NCBI GenBank assembly: GCA_000442125.1
Contig: KE546978.1
Span: 1,421,702 to 1,485,701, forward strand
Origin: Opeltia flavorubescens
Taxonomy: Eukaryota; Ascomycota; Lecanoromycetes; Teloschistales; Teloschistaceae
Reading direction: 5' to 3'
Length of the DNA stretch: 64,000 nt
Each line of letters opens with the position of its first letter. Position 1 is the stretch's first letter. The notes under the pieces are model-generated. The model ran no database searches and was not told the origin of the DNA. It worked only from the letters and a program-made list of their open reading frames with translations. Shown here one piece after another: positions 11,451 to 22,772 of the stretch. The position numbers and the translations under genes are program-made.

Positions 11451-13633
11451 ATGCATCTTCCACAATCGCTGGACACCGGCGAAATAGCTCCACGGCTTCG
11501 CGTATCAATCACACTCTTCCTGTGTATAGCGTCAGCCCTCATTGCACTGCAACTATGGCGGACATGGTGGCGACTCAGGCACATCCCAGGCCCGTTCCCG
11601 GCAAGCATCACCAATTTCCAACGAATGAGCTGGATTGGGACAAAGCGCGCACATCTCATTCTGCAGCAAATACACGAAAGATATGGAGAAGTGGTAAGGA
11701 TAGGTCCGAATATGGTATCGTTTAGCAATCCGGAAGCTATTCCTGTTGTTTATCCCATGAGGCCTGGGTTTCCTAAGGTGAGCTTCTTTATCCATATTGC
11801 AAGGGCGATTTGAAGATCTTAGGTTTTCGGCCACGATGTGTTTTGATTGATCGTCGTACAGAGCGATTTCTACGTAACCCTCAGACCATACACCCGCGGC
11901 GGAGGCGCCCTCCACGCCGTCTTCAACACCACCGACGAGAAACTCCACAAGGAGATTAAAAGCCCCATCGCACCCATGTTCTCCATGACCAACATCACTT
12001 CCTTCGAACCCCTCGTCAACGACGTCCTAAAATGCATCACCGAGCAGTGGGATCGACGTTTTGCGGCCAAGGGCGAGATCTTTGACCTGGGCCAGTGGCT
12101 CCAGTTTTTTGCGTTTGATGTTATGGGGACTATGACTTTCTCGAAGAGGTATGGGTTTTTGGATGAGGGGAAGGATGTTGGTGGGATGTTGGGGACTATT
12201 GTTGATTTTATGAGGGGGGCTGCGCCCGTAAGTCTTTCCCAATAGATTGCATCTGGGAAAAGGACTGATAGTGTGATGACAGATGACTCAAGTCCCATGG
12301 CTCGATTGGCTCTTGCGGAAGAACGTCGTTGCGGATTCTATCCAGCAGGTTTTCCGGCGAACAGCCTCCCTTTCTATCCTCGGCTTTGTCGCCAAAGCCA
12401 TTGAGGAGAAACGTACCAGACTGGCGAATAAGGAATCCAACTCGGATGGGAAGGTGGAAAAGAAAGATTTCCTCACGGGATTTTTAGAAGTACAGCAGAA
12501 TAATCCGGGGATACCAGCCTGGTAAATCCCACCTCTCCCTGATCTTCCCCCGACTACATTCTCCAATGTTCTCTATTTGCCAGATGTTAATTGAATGTTA
12601 CCGGCAGGGCCCCAACAGCATGGACCTTCTCCAACGTCATCGCAGGCTCCGACTCCACGGGTAGCGTCATGCGCACAATCCTCCACAACCTCCTCCTCTA
12701 CCCTCATACCCTCTCCACCCTCCTCGCCGAATTAAAATCCTCCCCCCTTTCTCAACCCTACCCCTCCTACAGCGAAGTCCGCGACCTCCCCTACCTCGAC
12801 GCTTGCGTCCAGGAAGGCGCACGCATGCATCCCCCCTTCGCCCTCCCGTTTGAAAGAGTGGTTCCTGAGGGGGGCGTTACGGTTTTGGGCCATTGGTTGC
12901 CGGGGGGCACGGTGGTGGGGGGTAGTCCGTATGTGGTGGGCAGGGATAGGGGGACTTTTGGTGGGGATGCGGAGTTTTGGCGACCTGGGAGGTGGGTGGG
13001 CGTTGGAGGGGAGGAGAGGAGGAGGATGGAAGGGGGGGTGTTGAGCGTGAGTCCTCCCTTCTGGAATGACGTTGTAAGCTACGTCCGTGATTTTGTGACT
13101 GACCTTTTTTGGGGGAGGAATTTAGTTTGGTGCTGGACGGAGGGTTTGTTTGGGGAAACATATTGCTATCTTGGAGATTAAGAAATTGATCTCTGTGCTT
13201 GTTCTTAACTACGAGGTCAGTCCCCCCCCTCCCGCTCCCCTCTCTCTTCCCTCCACCCTCTTCTCTTTCCTCACTACCCCAGTCCCCTCCCCACACCTCA
13301 CTCTCACCACCCCAACCCCCTCCCATCACAACCCCTCCCCATTTTCCCCAAAACCCATCTAACTCTCACAACTAGATATCCATCGTCGACCACCACCGCT
13401 TCGAAACAGAAAATTCCTGGTTCTTCTTCCAGAGGGGACTTTATGCGCGTATTCAAAAGCGGTCGGAGGATGGTGCTCTTAAGGAGAAGAAGGAGGAGAA
13501 GGGGGAGAGGGGGGAGAGGGAGCAGGAGAAGGAGCAGGAGGAGGATGAGGATGAAGGAAACGTGATTAAGCATGGGGAAGTTATGGGGGCGAGAAGACAT
13601 ACGCTTTCGAGGCCGATGATGGGCTGGGAATGA
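11451..13633 (+). CDS. Cytochrome P450, pisatin-demethylase-like
   Basis: Membrane-anchored haem monooxygenase of about 572 aa. Model: join(11451..11777, 11862..12227, 12283..12521, 12608..13046, 13126..13215, 13376..13633); all junctions keep frame. An N-terminal hydrophobic anchor ([18 protein letters not shown]) precedes the proline-rich hinge HIPGPFPA. The I-helix reads AGSDST (about 323-328), ExxR is EGAR (380-383), the PxRW-like motif is FWRPGRW, and the haem loop is [11 protein letters not shown] (Cys465). The end of the catalytic domain ([12 protein letters not shown]) resembles the pisatin demethylase group. The extra C-terminus is Glu/Lys-rich and unusual. Sited head to head with the PKS, it probably oxidises the polyketide product; substrate and position are unknown. 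Coding DNA after 12,840 is strongly G-rich. Confidence 0.9.
13216..13375 (+). other. Unusually C-rich 160 bp intron of the P450
   Basis: This last P450 intron starts GTCAGT and ends ACAACTAG. It is more than twice as long as the gene's other introns (55-86 bp) and is almost purely pyrimidine with runs of C. Confidence 0.7.
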
Positions 13634-14756
13634 TGCGTGGGGGGAGGGGAAAGAGGGGTGAGNNNNNNNNNNNNNNNNNNNNGGGGGGGGTGTTTGGTGA
13701 GGGTTTGAGTGATACCGGTGGAGGTTTTGGGGATGCAGCGGTTGAAATGTTTTGATTTATTTGGTAGACGCCTATGGGTTTTTCCCCATCACCGAATCAT
13801 TGTAAAATATGCGGGGAGGCTCTTTTTTTTTAATGTGGATTGCCACATTACTTTGATGAAAAAACAGGGGTGAATGGACTAATTCAATTCGGGACCTTGT
13901 TATTTGACACCTTAATGTTTTTAGTAAAAAGTATCCCTTCAGGACGTAGAGTGTTAGTAAAATAGGTAGTTGGTTTGGACCGTGGGGCTGCGCCAGCGAG
14001 ATTTTGAGCGTATACGGATGCTCGGCGGCGTGTAAAATAAACTGGTTTCGTGTGTGAAGGGTAGAGGATGACTAGACACGGGAGATAAATAACGGAGTGC
14101 ACCAAGTGCCTTATCTATACTAGGCCTGATAAGGAATTTTCCGCCACCTGCATCAAGGATTTGGCAGCTTGAAGTTGGGGATCTATGTTCTCGGGGGATT
14201 GTCATATAGCGGAAAAGCTTCGTCAGGGGACGAGGTCTTCTCAGTAACGAGCATGTATCTAGGAAGAATGGAGTGGCGAATGGATTGATGGATCAATTCC
14301 TTGTATTCAATGTCTTTGGGATAGAAAATGTTGTTCTCTGTGATGTTCAATGTAGTTCCTTGGGTTTGTTCAACCGGGATTCCTTCCTTTAGTTTTGAAA
14401 GGTGAGAAAGGTGTCAATCTAGAGTTCTCTTAAACATACAGTGATATAATCAAGTTTGATCCGGCGTCCAATTTATTATTCTTTCAACTCATTCCGAGAA
14501 ATATGGCTTTAGAAAAAGTGTTAGCCCGATAAAAGTCGAGGAGCACGGTACGGCTAAGAATTGATCCGGGGAATAGGTATATTGTAAATAAGACAAGAAA
14601 AGCCTTAGGGAGTATCAAAAGTCGTTATACCAGACACTAGACTTTTTGGCCTACCATTCCCGCTCCGGGTATACTACAACTCCTTCTGATGCTGTGGACT
14701 ACACTGTGACCTTGGCCGATATACAAATGCTCGAATAAAGAAGAGCCACCACCTGA
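13634..14756. other. Intergenic with assembly gap, no gene seen
   Basis: 1.1 kb between the P450 stop and the stop of the Zn2Cys6 gene, so it should hold two convergent 3' ends. It includes a G-rich flank and a run of N. No open frame with a recognisable motif. Confidence 0.5.
13663..13682. other. Assembly gap of 20 N
   Basis: Run of N within purine/G-rich sequence just downstream of the P450 stop; the true gap length is unknown. Confidence 0.99.
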
Positions 14757-17141
14757 CTATACCAAGTATCTCCTCACGCCGCGGATTCGGCTGCAGTGCC
14801 CACAAATGAAATTCTCCCCGGAATTAAGTGCGCGGTAGGAGTTGAGTTTGGTGGTATGAACGTGGCGACAGCGGGGGCAGGAACCATATAATGCGATTTG
14901 ACCTACTGGAGGGTTTGCGGACGTGCTCTCAAGTTTCTGAGAACCAAGTGGTTTCCAGATATCATTCGCCTCACTCTCTGTCATGACTGGAATTGTCAAA
15001 CACGAACAGGTACAGCTAGCGACGCATTGACGTTGTGCTGGCCGTGAGTCCCTCCTGTCCTGCGTGTTTCTCTGTCGAAGTTTTTGTTTGTCTAGTATCT
15101 GCCCTGGAGAAGAGACATTCGATACCTCGTGTTCCTCTGAAGCGATTGTCGGGGAACTAGAGTAAGAAGGAGCCAACTTCCGAGGCTTTTGTCTCTGGTG
15201 ACGTCGATACTTATCCTTGGGCCATAGTTTCCCTCTGCTGATCCTATCGGAGATTGAGAGTGAACATCGCATTTCGACGTTGTGAACCAAGTCTCCTTTT
15301 CCTGGGGCACTGATATTAAATTGCGCAAGATCGCTATAGCCTTGCATTGGAGTGAGAGAAATGTGAGAATTTTGGTGGATCAATCTTGGACCAGCTCTCG
15401 AGGTCCCAGGGATCGGGGAGTTCAGGTTCTTTTGTAGCTACATTGATTGTTCGACATACGGATCGGGTAGACCAGTAGCTGATATAGCACTTAGCCTTTT
15501 GACTTACGTCTGGTCGTGGTCTGCGAGTGCAGGCCGTACAGGTCTCGCTTCCATGCTTCCAAAATGGGTCTGATAAGTGACTGTGTGAGAGTGCATTGCT
15601 GAGCATGCCAACAGAGGAGCAGCAATCAAGGATGAGTATAACATCGTGTGATATGGATGGTTCTGATGCCAGTTTCACTGGTTGGAAGCATTCAAGAGTA
15701 GAGCCTGAATCGATCGGCATCCAAGATTCTTTAGGCTCTTGCCAAAAGGGAACCTTGCTGTCAGGAACGATTGGGGAATCAAATATCTGCGGCGGATCCG
15801 ACGTTCTGAATATTGAAGAGCTTGATGTAAAAGACGGTTTGGAAGGCGCTTCCTGCTGCCTCCCCCAGTCGTAAATACCAATACCTCCCCATCCAAGTGA
15901 AGCCTGCTCAAGGAAGCAATCTTGCGATATAGTATTAGGTGCATGAAACGCCTTGGTTCCTATGCTGACCATATGGTGTATCAAGACACGGAGTAGCTGC
16001 TTCCGTGCCTCGTCGTAGTCCGACACGTGCTCTCGCAAAAAATTTGGCTTTTGGGGATTAGAAAACATCATCTTGGGTTCAGATCCGAAACTTACCTGCG
16101 AGCTTTCAGCGATTGGCCCTGTATGACTGACCGCGATGATAGCTCCGAAAAGCAGAAAAAAAAGACCCTGTAGCTGAGGCAAAGAGCTATTAGCGAGTCT
16201 GACCGGAGTCAGAGGTTTCTTGAAAGCTTGAATTAATTTGCTGCCAGTAAAGGATTGAATAGAGTGTAGATGCGTCGAATATCGGGCAGGGAATCCTGGA
16301 TCCGATCCCCAGTTGTAGAGGAGCGTGCTGACTTCAACGAGTAGGCGTAGACCATGACACATGTCTTTCGACGTCAGGGTCGACAAAAAAGTTTCAGTTC
16401 CGACCGCTGAAAAGGCCCAAGATCGACTGTACGGGGTGACTATGCTAGCATCACTGCAAATGTTGCTTGCCCAGAGCCAACAGTGTGCAAAGAGCCCATC
16501 CACAGTCCAATCAACCATGGACTTATACTCATGTCGAGCATATCTTACAATTGGGGTTATGATTGATTTCAAAGCGTCGTCAAAACCATTCGAGTCGCAG
16601 GATCGATCTAATATACTCAGTTACACCGAAGATCAGAATGTTAATGACTAGACTTACGGGTACTGTAGATGTCAACAGCTTCGAAGGAGAAAGGGACTGG
16701 ATCTATCGCTCGAAGTTTCTGCTCTTTTCGATAGCATAGGACGTTGCTACGCTTGCAACGAAGGCATGGCGTTCCTTGTGAGCACTTTCAGACACGATTA
16801 GTCCGTATACATCGGATATTTAACCCTCGGAAATCTCGTACCGATATCTTTAAGCCTCGACATCTTAGACAAGCTCCGAGACGTCGGATTTGGGCAACCT
16901 CTTGCCGACGATGTGCGTTGAACTTAGATCGCTTTGGCCGTATTGGCATAGGATTTGCAAGAGAAAATGTCATGTAGCCTGGAAATTGGGTCTGAGCTAC
17001 TGGACTTGGTTGATTGCGCTGAGCGTTTGGCTGGGATACAGGATCATGACAACCACTATTTGGTGATTCGTTCCCATCATCCAGTATGCCATTATACTCG
17101 TTCAATACGCCCTGCCATTTGTCGAACCAGAGAAATTCCAT
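14757..17141 (-). CDS. Zn(II)2Cys6 regulator with C-terminal zinc-ribbon-like motif
   Basis: Probable fungal transcription factor of 735 aa. Model: complement(14757..15437, 15508..16607, 16658..16784, 16842..17141). Splicing of exons 1 and 2 restores a perfect binuclear cluster: Cys91-x2-Cys94-x6-Cys101-x5-Cys107-x2-Cys110-x6-Cys117, preceded by basic RPKRSKFNAHRRQEVAQIRR. A 70 bp GTAAGT intron (15507-15438) joins exon 3 to a last exon in another frame, which ends with CPRC...FICGHC (Cys696, 699, 721, 724), a zinc-ribbon-like pair. The middle region has no named domain that I recognise. The ATG at 17141 is the first in frame after an upstream stop. It lies near the PKS locus, so it could be the cluster regulator, but that is not shown by sequence. 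Confidence 0.75.
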
Positions 17142-17847
17142 CCGGTGTCGGCTGAGCAGCAATACTCCGTGGAAAGAAATGGCTCGCACTTAGAAAACAA
17201 TGAGAGAAGAGTAATGGGCGCCATCATCGACAAGAAAAACACAACGACTTATGGCTTTGGCATTCAGATGAGGCTGAACTGTGACCGTGTCCTCGATCTG
17301 GTAAGGTGGGGATTGGCTCACCGAGTTGCCTATCTTGGTTTAGACTCAATGAAGACCACAGTACGGAATCGGGAAGCAAGCATTCATTGCCGAATTCCTG
17401 TGTCGCTCATCAGGAAGACCTGTCCGTCAAGCTTCCTCCGATGACTCCACACTGTTATCGTGATCTCTACAAGTTGGGAGGCATTGAAGGCCAGACACGG
17501 AGCAATTAAGGACTTATCGGAGAAATTGCCGGCGGCTGGTCCATACGAGTGTGCTCTTGAGATGCTGGGTAGAATTCTTGTTCTGAGGGTGACTCAGTGA
17601 CGGCAAGAGAAAGGATTTTGAGTAGTGGGAAATCAATTGATGGCGATTCCCTTTGAATTATAGGACTGGAGTTTCTGAGGCTGGTTTCGGCGCTCGTTAC
17701 GCGCCCCTCATCATGCATGATGTACGTCCGCCCCCACAAGGCAGAGTCGAGCCTGTGGCTGTGCAGATTGCAAGGTTGACCAGCAGATTTGCAGTCGTCG
17801 TTGACCAGGTCTCCTTCTATTCTCGCATCAACTCAACCGGCACTACG
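17142..17847. promoter_or_regulatory. Divergent upstream region of the Zn2Cys6 and NACHT genes
   Basis: 700 bp between two divergent start codons. Short open frames here show no family signal, and no specific site was identified. Confidence 0.4.
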
Positions 17848-20783
17848 ATGGATCCTCTATCGATTCTCGGCGTCGCTAGTAACGTCGTTCAGCTGGTGGA
17901 TTTCAGTAGTAGGTTGATTGCTGGGACGGTGGAGCTTTACACGTCGATTGATGGTTCCAAGAGAGTCAACCGGGAATTGGAAGTAATGACAAAAGACCTT
18001 AACCGCATCTGTGGAGAGCTGAGAGACTCTCCAAGGTGTACTTCGGACTCTGAATTAGCCTTAGTGGCCTTAACTCGCTCATGTAACGAGATTGGTCAAG
18101 AGCTCATCTCAGTCTTGCAGGGTCTCAAGGTCAAAGATGCACGCCAGAAATGGACCACCTTTCGTCAAGCACTGAAGAGTGCCTGGAAGGAAAGCAAAAT
18201 TCGCGACTACGAGAATCGATTGAAGCAGTACAGATCTCAAATTACAATACATTTGGTGAGCTTGCTGAGGTAAACAAGACCTTGTTCTAAAACGGCGTTT
18301 CGCTGACCCCGCAAAGCGTTCAGTTTTCGACCGGCGTTAGACAAGTCACCGAACGCCTTGACGATATATCTCGGGACCAAGCAGCGACAAGTCTAAAACT
18401 GGGTGCTCACCTTCTTGACGGTCAAATGAATATCGCCAATACCTTAGATATCTTGGCTGCCAGTCATCGGGATTTCGAGATCGCTACAACGAATACTGTA
18501 TCAAGTCTGCGGGTGGAAATTCTCGATACCTTAAATGGTGTTCGCCCAGGTAACGATGGAAACATCTACGTCAATAAGTCAGTAGTCGACTGCCATTTAG
18601 CATCACAACTCTCGGCTCTAATGACGGAGGCACAAGTACTCTCGAGAGACCTTAAAGTCATCAAGAGCTTGAAGTTTCAGGATATTTCTGAAAGAAGAAC
18701 CCGGATATTTGATGCTCATCCAAACACTTTCGAATGGCTGTTCGATGAAACAATCGCAAAAAACACTATAGGCGAGGCAGAGCAAATCGTTCCATTCCTA
18801 GAATGGCTCGAAGTTAAAACCGGCGTGTACTGGCTGAGCGGAAAGGCCGGATCAGGCAAGTCCACACTGATGAAATTCCTTGGTAGTCACCAGAAGACGA
18901 AAGCAGCACTAAAAAACTGGGCGGGGGCAAAAACCCTTGTCACTGCAAGCTTTTTTTTCTGGAATATAGGGACGCGTATGCAGAAGTCTCAGGAAGGCCT
19001 ACTTCAGACTCTACTGTACGACATCCTACGCCAAGTTCCTTCATTGATACGGGTAGTCTGTCCAGCACATTGGAATAGTGATGAGCCACAACAGCCGGAA
19101 TGGACTCACGCAGAAATCCTCAAGACTTTGCGCAATTTGAGAAAGCAGACTCTTGATACCATAAGATTTTGCTTTTTCATAGATGGGCTTGACGAATACC
19201 AGGGCATGCATAGCGACATCATTGAACTCGTTGATCAGCTTACCTCGGGCGGAGATATCAAAGTCGTTGTCTCGAGTCGGCCGTGGAACGTATTTGAAGA
19301 CGCCTATGGCCATAACCCCAGCCGCAGCCTTCGACTCCAAGACCTGACAAGAAATGACATGACATGCTTCGTAAGGGATCATCTAGAAAAAGACCAACGT
19401 TTTAGGCAGCTCAAGGTCGAAGATCGCCGGTACGAAGATCTTGTCCAAGAGATTGTCGATAAATCGAGCGGTGTGTTCCTATGGGTATTTCTTGTTGTTC
19501 GATCACTGCGTCGTGGCTTCACCAACCATGATACCGTGAGCGAGCTTCAAGAACGACTACGGACTCTACCAACTGAATTGGAAGTGTACTTTGGACACAT
19601 GTTGAATGCTATCGAGAGAGTGTACCATAAGCAGGCAGCTCGCCTGCTTCTCATTTCTCTCCATTGTCCCGGAACACTAACTGTCATGACGGCATCGTAT
19701 TTTGATGAGAACGATGTCATGTTTGGCGTCTCAGCCGAGTTCAAGCCAACTGATCCTGGAGCATTGAATTGTCGCACTGATTCGACGGCTAGGCGAATTA
19801 AGGCACGCTGTACTGACCTTCTTGAAATCCGATGGGATACGGTTGACTTTCTACATCGTACCGTTTATGAGTTTTTGGATTTGCCAGAGACCCGACGGTT
19901 TCTAGATCAACGGGCTGGCAATGATTTCGACGCTTGCAATTACTTGTGCAACGCAACGCTCTGTCAGATCAAGGCACCTCCCATCGAGCGCGATGGGTTG
20001 GTGTACTACTACATACCACAGTCGATTGATTGCCTTGTGCATGAGCTCATGTACCATGCCGAGGAGCTCGATACTCGAGGTCAGCTTGACACCAGGCTTT
20101 TAGATGACCTCAAAGGCTCAGTTGAGTTTCGGCGACAGCTGAAATTGACATGTGATCAAAATTCTTGGGCTTCACTATTCCTTGAAAACGAAGGTGAAAG
20201 AAACTGGATGATAGCTCTTGCCGTATGTTATGGAATTGATAGCTATATCCACCTAAAGAGTGATTATATCCGGCATTCTCTCAAGGAAAGGGCCACGATC
20301 TTCAATCACTCTCTTTTAGCGATAGCTCTTCGGCTCATCAACAAGGACGTGATGCATGATGCATGGATTTCCACACCTCTCAAACCTTGTGTTGTGGAGA
20401 CAATGCTCAAGCTTGGAGCGGACCCGAATGAATGTACTCAGAATACGCCCATTCTGTGTGCATACTTGATGAAGATGCCAAAAGATTTGCCTCCGAAAAC
20501 AAGAGCGCCATACCTAAGTATTGCAGAAATGCTTCTAAGCAGTGGTGTAAGCATCGATAGCACTCAATACTCTGAGTTGGAACCACTCCTCTTCCAGTCT
20601 TTTTCGTCGGAAGAAGCTACCCACTTACGTAGGCTCATTGAAGGCGCGATGGCCGGTAAGACCACAAATCGAGAGAAGCGAAGTATTGAAGGTATCATAG
20701 CCGACAAGACTACCCATCGAGAGAAGCAAATTTATAACGCTGGCTTCTTTAAGAAGCTCTCAAAGGACAGAGAAAGAAGATAA
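17848..20783 (+). CDS. NACHT-domain NLR-like (STAND) protein
   Basis: Cytosolic STAND NTPase of about 955 aa, of the kind involved in fungal non-self recognition. Model: join(17848..18255, 18324..20783); the 68 bp intron starts GTGAGC and ends TTCAG. The N-terminus MDPLSILGVASNVVQLVDF is the helical N-terminal module common in fungal NLR-like proteins and decides the start, although the frame is open further upstream. The NACHT NTPase has Walker A GKAGSGKST (309-317) and Walker B FFIDGLDEY (420-428). A winged-helix-like region follows (DFLHRTVYEFL). Near the end there is a weak ankyrin-like segment (VETMLKLGADPNE) instead of a long repeat array. The last exon carries a 48 bp tandem duplication. 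Its effector output is not clear. Confidence 0.88.
20637..20732 (+). repeat. 48 bp tandem duplication inside the NACHT gene
   Basis: Two copies, 20637-20684 and 20685-20732, encode 16-residue units containing KTTNREK and KTTHREK. They are in frame and diverged, mostly by substitutions. Confidence 0.85.
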
Positions 20784-21012
20784 ATAGGCCAGGGGAAGAG
20801 TTCCTCGGGAATTGATAGGAATGATCGATCATCAGGCAGAACAACATGATTCATCTAAGTTACCCAATAATCCAAAAATTTGACTGAGAGCCCTTCTAAA
20901 ATTTCGCCAATCCAGTGAGGTTGATCGACTACACACATCTCAGACTCTCGAGCATGCTTTTTCCACCGCAAAGGATTCATCTAATCGAACCTCAAGACCT
21001 TCCTTTCCTGAC

Positions 21013-22338
21013 TCAATTCCCCTTCCGCTTCTCCGCTCCAAGATCTTCCACCATCCCGCCAGCTCGGCCACTACTCTTCCCAACTTCCACTTCAGCTCCA
21101 TTCCTACCGCGGGATTGCGATTCACGCTTCCTAGCAGCGTTTTCCAAAGCCTCGTCATCCTCCTTCCTCGGCACACCAGGGAAATAGATAGGCTTCAACC
21201 TCTTTCCGACGTCTTTGTATTTCTCCTCCGCCTGGACAAGGACCTGTCGTACATTTGATTCCGAGAAGAAGATATCACGCACTCGTAGGTGGAATCCGAA
21301 CGCGCTTGCGGGGCGTGGGGCACCGGCGACGATGATGTTTTGTAGAATTCCTAGGCCGCCGATGATGAGGAGGTACCATGTCTGTCCTTCGTCGCGAGCG
21401 ATGACTAGGAGTAGGGCCATCCAGAGTAGGGCTTGGAGGAATGTGGCGAAGACGGTGGTTTTGGATGCTCGTAATACTCGTCCGCCTGCGAGATCTTCGA
21501 TGTCGGGACAGACCCCGTTGCCGATGATAACTATGACGTGTTGGCTACCGTTGCCTTCGAATATGCAGGTTGGCTTGTTGGAGTTTGGGCGGCAGGAGTA
21601 CTTCTCTTGGTGCCAGCGTGGAAGGGTACCGTAGAGGAGGGCGAGAGTTGTCCCGACGAACGTGATGGTGAGGGTCGTGGCGTCTTGATTAAGAGTGAGG
21701 GGGATTAGGGCGATGAGGTGTTGGAGGATGATGACGGCCCAGGCAAAGAAGTAGACCCAGCCTTTTTGGTGCCAGTGGGCGATGATAGGGTTGGGATCTG
21801 TGCGATTGAGAGTGGAAGTCAGCGTAGAACTCCCTGTTGATTTTTGTATAATAAGATCTGACTTACTCAAAGCTTGAGGCTGTGTAACATTGGCGGCGCC
21901 TTCGGTATCCACATCGCCCACAAAAGCATGCTTAGGATCCACAGCATCAAGCACAGTAATATAAAGGCCTCCGACTCCCTTCGGCTTGTAGTCCCAATCA
22001 CGAAAAAGGCGTCCAATAATCCATGACTTATTGACCCGTGCATGTCCAGACTTGACATTCATAACCATAGTTTCAACATCTGGGACGGGCATCAAGCGGC
22101 CAATACCGATGATGGAAGAAAAAGCTTGCAGGACATAAATAACCCATGCGAAAGAGAAGGCGACAGGTGCAAGAAGGCTGGGCCCCGCCAGTTGGGCGAG
22201 GGCCTTTTGGACGATGTCTCCGTTGATGATCATGAGTAGTGCTACGACGTCTCCTGGTTTGTTCCAACCGTGGAGGATGCCTTTTAAATATGTTTCTGGG
22301 AGGGAGGGGTGTGATGAGGTTTGGTGTGAGTCAGACAT
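21013..22338 (-). CDS. Fungal multi-pass membrane protein, function unknown
   Basis: About 418 aa with five or six hydrophobic segments, for example AWVIYVLQAFSSIIGIG, VYFFAWAVIILQHLIALI and TWYLLIIGGLGILQNIIVAG. The start MSDSHQTSSHPSLPETYLKG is followed by HGWNKPGDVVALLMIINGD, typical of a conserved family of uncharacterised fungal membrane proteins. The tail is basic and polar. A 69 bp stretch (21866-21798) that can be read through in frame is probably an intron: it starts GTAAGT, contains CTGAC and ends CACAG, giving complement(21013..21797, 21867..22338). Removing it deletes a polar insert. Function not recognised. Confidence 0.7.
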   Translation of the reverse strand: MSDSHQTSSHPSLPETYLKGILHGWNKPGDVVALLMIINGDIVQKALAQLAGPSLLAPVAFSFAWVIYVLQAFSSIIGIGRLMPVPDVETMVMNVKSGHARVNKSWIIGRLFRDWDYKPKGVGGLYITVLDAVDPKHAFVGDVDTEGAANVTQPQALSKSDLIIQKSTGSSTLTSTLNRTDPNPIIAHWHQKGWVYFFAWAVIILQHLIALIPLTLNQDATTLTITFVGTTLALLYGTLPRWHQEKYSCRPNSNKPTCIFEGNGSQHVIVIIGNGVCPDIEDLAGGRVLRASKTTVFATFLQALLWMALLLVIARDEGQTWYLLIIGGLGILQNIIVAGAPRPASAFGFHLRVRDIFFSESNVRQVLVQAEEKYKDVGKRLKPIYFPGVPRKEDDEALENAARKRESQSRGRNGAEVEVGKSSGRAGGMVEDLGAEKRKGN

Positions 22339-22772
22339 GGTTGACAGTTTAGTTTTGTGATGAAGGAATGGTGATGACGTGGGGTTTGGGATTGGTGAAA
22401 GGGGTGGAGAGATGAAGTATATATTACTGATGACTGTTGAAGTTGGGGATTGGTATATATGTCGGTGCAGTTTCACTTACAAGGTGTGTTGAAAGATGCT
22501 GAACAAGTCGACACAGAATCTTGCAACTTAAGTAAACTTCAGGATCACCTATCTCTTTGTGCGACATTCGGGGAAAACAGGTTGTGTCCACATGTACACG
22601 TCAGCGCTTGCAGATGTCGCGCATCAAGCACAAAGAAAGCAGCGGGTAGGTACAGACATCTCGTCTGACCGCTTGTTTGCTTTCGTCTTTTTGTCGACTG
22701 GAAGAAGCAATATGGTCATAGCTCGCCCCTCTTGGGGTCTTTCGTCTGATTGTACCACGCGGATCATCTACT
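22339..22772. promoter_or_regulatory. Divergent upstream region, membrane-protein gene and HET gene
   Basis: 434 bp between divergent start codons. A TATA-like TATATATT at 22418-22425 lies about 80 bp upstream of the membrane-protein start, read on the minus strand as AATATATA, within polypurine/polypyrimidine sequence. This is suggestive only. Confidence 0.35.

Noticed and set aside
14757-15383. Separate gene downstream of the Zn2Cys6 protein
   Set aside because: Its frame overlaps the stop of the upstream frame on the same strand, which is rare in fungi, and a GTAAGT intron of 70 bp joins both in phase, so it is treated as the last exon.
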